The notes beneath the pieces were generated by a model, which saw nothing but the letters and a program-made list of their open reading frames with translations, ran no database searches and was not told the origin of the DNA. Positions 56,201 to 64,000 of a stretch of DNA of 64,000 bases are shown here, one piece after another. Positions within the stretch are counted from its first letter, which is position 1. The number at the start of each line of letters is the position of its first letter. The stretch is from Eremochloa ophiuroides (lineage: Eukaryota > Streptophyta > Magnoliopsida > Poales > Poaceae), in assembly GCA_038502445.1 (NCBI GenBank), contig JAHLJS010000008.1, positions 41,628,443 to 41,692,442 on the forward strand, given 5' to 3'. The translations under genes and the position numbers were made by a program.

Positions 56201-57624
56201 TGAGTTAATCTGTTGCATTAAGTTGATAGGAGTTGTTTGATAACCCAATTGCTGCATTACCAACCTTGACCACTGAAATATCTAGCAACCCATTTTAAAA
56301 TAAAATGTTTGAAATGCTTAGCCCTGCTTGAATAAATTAGATTTGCATAAAATGCTATTTTTGAGCTGTGTGATATATATGTTAATGATTAACTCATGAA
56401 AAAGGGAATTGGTAAATTCTCGTTCGGTGGCTGTGCACCTGATCAGTACATTGTCGCCGATGAGAAGGGATTTTCTTGCTCGGTGGTTGTGAATTTGGGT
56501 TAGAGTCCCAATGCTTGACCACTAGCGGAAAATGGGATTTGAAAACCGTTGGGACACTTGTACTTGGGTTGGAGTCCCAATGCAATGTCGTCAGCAGAAA
56601 AAGAATTAGGGACCGTTCATTGTAGGCTGGCTGTGGTCAAGACTTTGCAACTAGCCACATACTACGGAAAGCCTCTGACTCCGGTGGCACTACTACTTGA
56701 ACCGACAACCACACACTGGGAGTGGAGAGATGGCGAGAGTAGCGTATACCCTCGTGGCCGGCGTGCCTTGAGAGGAGAGGAGTACTGTGCTCTCGGGTGG
56801 CGCAGGAAGGGTTCAGTGGTAGAAAAGCCGTGGTAGGCAGGGTTGGTATATGCAAGCTTAAGTGCTACATATGCAGTGTGCATAGGGATCCCCAGCTGGG
56901 TACTAATCGATTCGAATTGTCGTTGCTCCTCGGATATGGAGACTTGATCCTTTGACCTACAATTGAAAAGTGGTTCGGAACTAGGTGTTTTCGGGAATAA
57001 TTAAGAATTTGAAAGTATGATGATATATGAGAATGAATTTGGAATTACGGATTATGACTAAAATAAGATTGAGTAAAATATTGAAACAGGATAGTAATGC
57101 TTTTCTGCAAAACCCTTTGATTTTTGCTCAAGCCTTACCTTGACTCCTTTCAGCTTGCATCCCTGAGTCAAATTTTACACCTTTTTGTCGGGTAAGTCTT
57201 GCGGAGTACCCCAGTACTCAGAGTTTGTTAACCCCTGTTACAGGTGAGCCGATGGTACAGTCATGCTCGGGACCGTGCCGGTTGACGGATCGCGCATGGG
57301 TGAAGATATGTATAAGATATAACCCTTGGGCAGGGTGTTTAGTTGTATATGCTAATCCACTATGAAACTCTGGTTTGGGATAATGTAATTTATATTTATA
57401 ATCTAGATTTATTTAATACTTCCGCACCTTATACTCTGATTCAAATTATTTGTGTAAACTGTTGTAACACTTGCAATGCTTACAATGAGATCCTCGGGAA
57501 GTTAGGGTTTCCTAGGGAACCCGGTAGGCCACCTAGGTCAAGGGGAACTTGTGCAGACTGATCATGGGTCCTTAGGGACGATGACAGTGCACGTGGGCCC
57601 TATGATTAAGGCGGTTCTGTCACA
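53268..57624 (+). repeat. 5' LTR of the second long-LTR element (4357 bp)
   Basis: Starts TGTAACACCCCTGTTG and ends GTTCTGTCACA. It shares with the LARD LTRs a roughly 300-bp block (56632-56955), the palindrome (56908-56919, one base changed) and the GAGTAC hairpin (57204-57219). The rest is diverged, with AT-rich repeats near 53580-54080 (agttgtag.....aaa..gaacaacttt) and a GC-rich block at 54300-55350. ORFs in that block are not supported. Confidence 0.82.
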
Positions 57625-57626
57625 AG

Positions 57627-57638
57627 TGGTATCAGAGC
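57627..57638 (+). other. Primer binding site, initiator tRNA-Met type
   Basis: TGGTATCAGAGC begins 2 bp after the LTR end at 57624. Confidence 0.85.
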
Positions 57639-58057
57639 ATTTCATTGTAAAGTACTTGCATTATTATTTTACAAAAACTTCAAAATGATTTCGAATGAAT
57701 AAAATTGATGGGGTAGTTTGGTCCGAGTTGTTTCTAAACTTTCCTCACTCATTCTATAGTATCTTTCCTCGATTATTTCCGTAGATCTATAGTTAGGTTT
57801 TTGAGATTGGTAGTGGATTAGCACCTTAAGTATGCCCTATGTTTAAAAACGTTGAGTGCGTGTCACTATAGTAATTAATTTAATCAGTATAATACGTATA
57901 TATCGGAGTATTCTGGATTGCATTGGAACGCTCATGCATCATGACATTACAACTACTAATAATACCCCCGATATGAAATATATCTCTACTTTCTAAAATA
58001 AAACCTATTTCCAAATATATTTTGTTAAAAACAAATTTTTACCCTTTTTCTCAATAG

Positions 58058-58175
58058 ATGGATCTGCAAGACCCTACTACTGGAATCGACGAATGTCTGG
58101 CTATGTTTGGAACCCCTACAGTGTTATGGCAGTTACTGCAGGAAGTAGGCTACTCAGAACCACCCAAGTATCGTT
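58058..58175 (+). pseudogene. Start of an internal ORF cut by two LTR insertions
   Basis: ATG at 58058 gives 39 residues (MDLQDPTTGIDECLAMFGTP onward, ending GYSEPPKYR) before the solo LTR. Skipping the solo LTR and one TSD copy, the frame continues at 62170 as WSRTILLGRL and then stops inside the TGTAAC of the next LTR. It is probably the N-terminus of the first ORF of a long-LTR gypsy element. Function not known. Confidence 0.55.
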
Positions 58176-61100
58176 TGTAACAGAACCGCCTAAATCACGT
58201 GGCCCACAGGCACCTGTCATTGTCACTAATGACATCTGATAGCCGGGCCCATGTTCCAGATGACCTAGGCGGGCTCTGCCGGGCTACATAAGCACCCGTT
58301 ATCTCCGACAGGATCCCATTGGAAAGCCATTACAGGATTACAACATTTCATAACAAAATACATCTGAGTACAATTTGCGGAAGAGTAAATAGTACTTAAT
58401 ATTACAGACCAGTGTTTCAACAGAAATTAGGTGCAGTTATTACAGACCATAAATTAAAAGTGTAGCAGTAGCGGTAGAATCGACAGTACGACAGATAGAT
58501 AAATAATACACGAACCCTGCCCACGGGTTCAACCTTATTCTTCTTCACTTTCCTGGACGATGGTGACGCAGCACGGAGTGAGGCAGACTTCGGTCTCCTG
58601 CTGCCCTCCTACAACGGGGTTAACAAACCCTGAGTACATGGGGTACTCCGCAAGACTTACCCGACTAAGGGTGTAAAATTAGACTCAGGAATGCAGGCTA
58701 AGGGTAGTCAAGGTAAGGCTTTAGCAAGAGTTCAAGGGTTTTGCGGAAAAGCATTACTAGTCCTATCTCAATATTTTATTTCAATAATATTATTCATCAT
58801 TAACCATATCTCCAAGTTCTTTCTCATATATCAACACTCTTTCATTTGTTTTATCCATTCAAAAACAATTCTAGTCCCGAACCACTATTCACTGAATGGT
58901 CGAAGGATCAAGTCTCCATATCTGAGGAGAAACGACGATTCGAATCGATTAATACCCAGCTGGGGATCCCTATCCACACTGCGTATGTAACACTTAAGCT
59001 TGCATACGCCAACCCCGCCTACCACGGCTTTTCATACCCTGGAACCGGTCCTGCGCCACCCGATAGCACAGTACTCCTCTCGTCTCCAGGCATGACGGCC
59101 ACGACGGTACACGCTACTCTCGCCATCTCTCCACTCCCAGTGCGTGGTTGTCGGTTCCAGCAGTAGAGCCACCGGAGTTAGAGGCTTCCCGTAGTATGTG
59201 GCTAGTTGCAAAGTCTCGATCCAGCAGGCCTACAACGAACAGTCCCTAAACCTTTTTCCAACGGCGGCAGTGCATTGGGACTCTAACCCAAATACCCCTG
59301 TCCCTTCGGTTTTCAAATCCCGTTTCCGTCGGTGACAATTGTTGGGACTCTAACCCAATGCCACGATCATCGAGCAGGAAAAACCCTTCCTCGTTGATGA
59401 CAGTGAACTAGCTAGGAACACTGCCAACCAACAAGGACATAACCAGTCCCATAAAGTGATTCTTGTGCTTTTAGATCATCACAATTTGAAATAGCATTTT
59501 TTTTGCAAAACTAACATTAGGCATGACTAAGCATTTTGCAATACTTTTTAAAAAATCAGGTTCTCAAGTATTGTCAAGTATTCAAGGATGGTAATGCATC
59601 AATTGGTTGTCACCCAATTCCTATTAACCTAATGCAATTAATTAACTCAAGTGGTAAATATTTTTAAAACAATAAGGAGAGGGGCAAATGCACCGGGACT
59701 TGCCTTGGATTGCGTAGAGTGTCGGATCCGGGTCAGTGCCACAAATATCAAATCCTTGCACAATTTCCTGAACAGTCTCCTCAGATGGACCCTCAGACTT
59801 TACCTCCAGATTCTCGGTCACTACACGTTTGCAATGAATGAATGTATGAATGCGATGTGCATGAAATGACAGATAAATTTAAAATAGATAAGGTACACAT
59901 ATGATCAAGACCCTACCATAGGCTAGCCATAATTGCTCTAATTCACAGTGCCCTAGGTCATAAAGGTGATTGACCTAGAATCTCAAGCAATCCAAAAATC
60001 ACACCAATCAATAATCATTTCATTTCCTATCCCTTTTATTAATCTTTTAAACCAATATATAATTTAATAAATATTTCAATATTTCCATTCGATTCCAAAC
60101 TTCACCAACAGTTAGCTCTGGACCTAAAACAGTACCAATTAAATTTTCAGGATTTTTGAACTCACAGAGAATTTATTAAAACTCATCAAAGTTCCTTTTA
60201 TTATTTAATGTGCTGATTTTCAATTAATACAGAAAGCACTCAAATCCTACCTTTAATATTTTTATTAAATTCTACACATCACAGAGAGTATCCACAAATA
60301 TTTTTGTAATTTTTGGCGCAGTAGATTAATCCACACAAAAAGATTAAAAGCTAACACTATTCATTTTAATTAAAAATGAAAAAGCTCTTGTAAATCGACC
60401 GGGAAAAAGAAAACGGCCATTCGGCCCATTCAGGCGAACAGGCCCAGCATGGCCCAGCCGCGGCCGCGCGCGCACGCCCGTGCGCACTCGCCCCCGGACC
60501 GGCCGCTGACAGAGGGGCCCCAGCCGTCAGCCCCGCGAGTTCGCTCTCTCTCTCGGCCGCTGACAGGCGGGCCACCCCTGTCAGGGTCGTCCCCTTCCTC
60601 CGGCCGAAAGCTACCGCGCGCGCGCGTGCGCAGCACGGCACGGCCTCCGCCGCCGGCGACCCCAACGGCGAATGCTAATGGACCTACGACTTCCCTAGAC
60701 CCTATACGACACCTCTACACGCCTAGCCCTAGCCCTAGCCCTAGCCGCCTCCGGCGAGTTAGGAACCCGCCCATGGTGGAACGGCGGCGTGGCAACTCGC
60801 GTTCCGGCCAGTGGAGTGCGGCAACTACACTGAAAAAGGCATGGATGGACTCAGGGGCTCACCATGAGGTAGATGGGCGGATCGATTCGACCAGAGACAG
60901 AGCGGAGAGGTGGGCGTGATGACGGCGACGGCTGACACGGCTCGGCGACGACGGCGACAACACGTTTCGACGAACCTGGGACGCAAGAAGACAAACCATC
61001 TAAAGGATTAGGCTCACCGAGTCACCAAGAACTCGAAACACTCTGCGAGAAAACCAGACCTCCACCACAGTGGCACGGGCTCGACGGCGAGACCTGCGGC

Positions 61101-62164
61101 GGGGCTCCGGCGGACACCGAGGACAACCGCGCGCGTTTCGGGCCCAACAGAGCACTCCAAACCGAACAACGGCAGCACTAGATGCGCAAGGGAAAAGGCT
61201 AACTAACTGGAAGATGGAGGTGGTGAAGGAGGACGGAGCACGGCGAATTTTGCCGGACACCAACAAGCTCGAACGTGGCCGCGGTTGGGAGAAATGAGGG
61301 CGGGGCGGTGCGGTGGTGGCTTATAGGCCGGGCAAGGGAGAGGATAAGCTCGGGCTGTGTCCGGGGCCCCCTCTCGGCTGCTCGACAGCGGCCCTGCCCA
61401 CCGACGCCGGCCGGACGGTGCCCGGCGCTGCGCGCGGCATGCGCGTACGGCAAGGAAGAAGAACAGGGGGACCCCCCTGTTGCTATAGTAGAAGTGGTAG
61501 TAGGTCAAATGCTATTTGCTGGCAATTTGAGCTAATCCCAATCGAATCCAAGGAAGTGGTGAATAGCAAAGTTGTAGGGTATTTCCAGTAGATCACTTCT
61601 GCGTTTGACACCAAATTTAAATTCGGCCAAAATTTCGAATTACAGAAAAGGGGGTAAAAGTAGGGTTTGAATTTCAAACTGAAATTTTAAAATTACTTTT
61701 GATTCTTCTCAACAACTTGAAAATTGGTAAACACAAAAGTTGTTCTACTCAGTGAGCTTGACAACTTCTATTAAGGAAGTTTTTAAAGATTCTTAATATT
61801 TTTGAAATTGAAGTTTCAAATGTAAATTTCAATATAGTAATTTGAGTTTAATTTGAATGTTTATAATATAACTTCAAAATCTCCAAAAATAAAAGTTGTC
61901 CCATTTTAAAAGCTCTACAACTTTCATTAAGACACTTTCATCAATTCATTATAGATTTTGAATTAGGGTTTTAGGTCAACTCTAGGGCTTAATTTGATTT
62001 CTATTTAATTTTTATTTTTGAATTTGATTAAGGACTTAATTACACAATCAATCACTAGCTGAAAATAAATCACTCTAGGCCCTAAGCACAATCATATGCA
62101 GATGCTTAAATTTAAATATGATGACATGGCAGATTAATTAAGTTGCAATACCCGGGGTATTACA
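58176..62164 (-). repeat. Solo LTR, minus orientation (3989 bp)
   Basis: The plus strand begins TGTAACAGAACCGCC and ends GGGTATTACA; read on the minus strand it starts TGTAATACCCCG and ends CGGTTCTGTTACA. Perfect target duplications TCGTT flank it (58171-58175 and 62165-62169). There is no internal region, so it arose by recombination between two LTRs. It carries the shared block (58905-59230), palindrome (58936-58947) and hairpin (58632-58648) in reverse. A short ccctag repeat lies near 60720-60742. Confidence 0.9.
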
Positions 62165-62196
62165 TCGTTGGTCCCGTACTATTCTCCTTGGTCGGC

Positions 62197-62490
62197 TGTA
62201 ACACCCTAAAATTTTCTTTTATTAAAATAGGGATAAATTGATTTATTTATGCAATTGTTTGGCATGTTAACCTGGCAAATAATAATTTTTAGCAATTAAA
62301 ATAAATCATAGCAATTAGAAACATGATTTGTTGCATCCATGCTGCTCAAAGATATTTTGTTTGATATGCACTTTATTGAGATTTGAAAATATTCAAATAT
62401 ATTTGGAAAACCTATTTGAAAATGAGTTGAAAAAAAAAAGAAAACAGAAACCTCACCCCTCCTCTCTTTCAGCCCAGTCGAGGCCCAACT
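62197..62490 (+). repeat. Left fragment of another long LTR
   Basis: Starts TGTAACACCCTAAAATTTTC in AT-rich DNA and is interrupted after 294 bp by the LTR beginning at 62491. The rest presumably lies beyond the window. Confidence 0.6.
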
Positions 62491-64000
62491 TGTCACAGAA
62501 CCGACCAATTTATACGAGCACAAGTACAACGATCGCATTTTAGCCGCAATCCAGTCGCACTTGAGCCAATATAAACCCGGTAGTCCGGAAATCTCGAAGG
62601 ATTTCAAACATTTCATACCCCAAGGATCATTCATTCAGCAATACCCGATCACATGACACATAAGTTCGCAACCGAATTTAAACATCAGAGTACAACATAG
62701 TCTTACACCACAGAGTTCGAATACGAGTACCATCACATGACCCCGTCACAGCATTCTTACAACAACTAAAGATAGATAATGACCCCGCCCTCGGGTCTAG
62801 TCTTCTTCGCCCGCAGGGGTGAAGCAGTTTCCTGCAATACGCGTAGAAAACTACACCATCTGCAACAATGGGAATAAAACCCTGAGTACTCAATTGTACT
62901 CAGCTAGACTTACCCGACAGGGAGTAAATAAAAAGACTCTCAAGGATATGCAAGGCTTATTTGGTGGAGCTCAGAGGGTAGCATCATTTTTGCATCAAAA
63001 GCATTACTACAGTAGAACCTCAACTTATTCATTTCAATTGTGATAAGCTTCGATTTCAGTTAAACTATTTACTAGGATTAGCCACTATACTAAGCATTCA
63101 CTGAATATTGTAGCAATCAATAAAACCATATGATTTCCGATATCCACAGATATCAACCTCATCTCACCATAATCATTATGTTCAAGTTATTAGCCTCTAC
63201 CTCACCAGAAGATCAGTTCAGTTTCTCACTAACCAGGAGAGATGGCGATTCGAATCGATTGTACCAGCTGGCAAATATGCCAATCACAAACCCTGTCAGC
63301 CGAGCCACTGGCTTCTTGGGCCACCGTTAAATCTTTCTGAGACATAATATGTATCGCGGGCTTGGAGGGGTCCATATTCTCAGAGACAAACCCACTTCCA
63401 GGATGCATCAGGTCCCTGACCTGCCCTTGGTAAGATGGTGTCTCCGCACATCCTTCCTACCTCCAGAATATGTCTGCCTTATCACGCCCAATTCCCGGCT
63501 CAGAAAGAAATACTCGGCTTCGCGGTCAGAACGACTTATCTGGCCAGCTATGTGACGACGTCTTTCAATCTCAACTGATGTCTGGTGGCCTCAGTCCTAG
63601 TCGGCCGCAAGCAGCACCGAAGACGGCATGACCTCAACCATGTCATGCGGCTCCCCGCTACCTAGCCTTGATTCTCTCATTAGACACTGTGGCATGGTGG
63701 CACATATAGTCCATCATGTGGAATCCAACCCCATCATCATTAGTAACCACCTATGCTCGCGAAGGACAGGAAATCCCTCGACTTCTACCGGTCTAAGCAT
63801 GGCTAAGCATAAGATCGAACCCATCCCCTTGTCTAGTAATAACTTCAGGATCAAATATAAGTGGACAAGGAATAAATGCAGCAACGGTATCATATCAACT
63901 CCTATACTTAAGTGCACAATCATATGATTTAATAAAGACCAGTGTATTTGTAAAAAGAGTAGGTGGAGACTTAGAAATACTCCGGGGCTTGCCTTTCACA
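62491..64000 (-). repeat. Long LTR, minus orientation, running off the window
   Basis: The plus strand begins TGTCACAGAACCG, the reverse complement of a CGGTTCTGTGACA LTR end. A perfect CTGAGTAC/GTACTCAG hairpin (62882-62903) and the CGATTCGAATCG palindrome (63246-63257) confirm kinship with the other long LTRs. Whether it is a solo LTR or part of an element cannot be seen. Confidence 0.75.

Larger units (their letters stand above)
53268..58175 (+). mobile_element. Second long-LTR element, 5' part
   Basis: A 4357-bp LTR (53268-57624), primer site and about 550 bp of internal DNA, cut by a solo LTR at 58176; a few bases of the internal region resume at 62165-62196. It is a relative of the LARD-like element: same TGTAACACCCC start, same GTTCTGTCACA end, same primer site and similar leader. 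Confidence 0.8.

Noticed and set aside
60722..60742. Telomere-like ccctag repeat
   Set aside because: The unit differs from the plant telomere CCCTAAA and has only about four copies inside an LTR.

Overview
This window is nuclear DNA from a grass, probably a panicoid (sorghum/sugarcane/maize type). The evidence is GC-rich grass coding exons, many Stowaway- and Tourist-like MITEs, a Sirevirus-like Ty1/copia element, Tat/Athila-type Ty3/gypsy elements, and several LTR elements with LTRs over 4 kb. Only two intact host genes are visible: a CYP71-clan cytochrome P450 (30079-31772, +) and an Mpv17/PMP22-family membrane protein gene (32702-35488, -). A decayed P450 relative lies at about 24149-24883.

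Layout, left to right. 1-4910: minus-strand Ty3/gypsy element A (gag remnant, tRNA-Asp primer site, 1.3-kb LTR). 4911-7534: remnants of another minus-strand gypsy element, including an Athila-type extra ORF. 7535-19020: a complete LARD-like element with two near-identical 4.4-kb LTRs around a 2.6-kb internal region with no recognised ORF. 19021-23865: minus-strand gypsy element B (U3-like fragment, protease and gag remnants, tRNA-Asp primer site, 1.77-kb LTR). 23866-35675: the gene-bearing interval, with P450 pseudogene, MITEs, a LINE 3' end, the P450 gene and the Mpv17 gene. 35676-46711: an Ac-like hAT element split by a 10.2-kb Ty1/copia element (36073-46255) flanked by a perfect 5-bp duplication. 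46764-about 52620: a deleted Tat-type gypsy element whose gag is joined to the last codons of pol, followed by an antisense ORF with two apparent introns. 53268-64000: a nest of at least four related long LTRs in both orientations, including a solo LTR with a perfect 5-bp duplication.

Insertion order can be read from the interruptions. The copia element is younger than the hAT element. The LARD is younger than the gypsy sequence it splits. The solo LTR is younger than the long-LTR element it interrupts. By eye the LARD LTRs differ by about 1% and the copia LTRs by about 2-3%.

I see no bacterial-type operon, CRISPR array or defence system. The most unusual signals are small structures shared by otherwise divergent long LTRs (a GAGTAC/GTACTC hairpin, a CGATTCGAATCG palindrome, and a roughly 300-bp block), the apparent introns in the antisense ORF, the array of GTCGGAC/GTCCGAC heptamers in the copia LTRs, and a MITE with tRNA-like promoter boxes.
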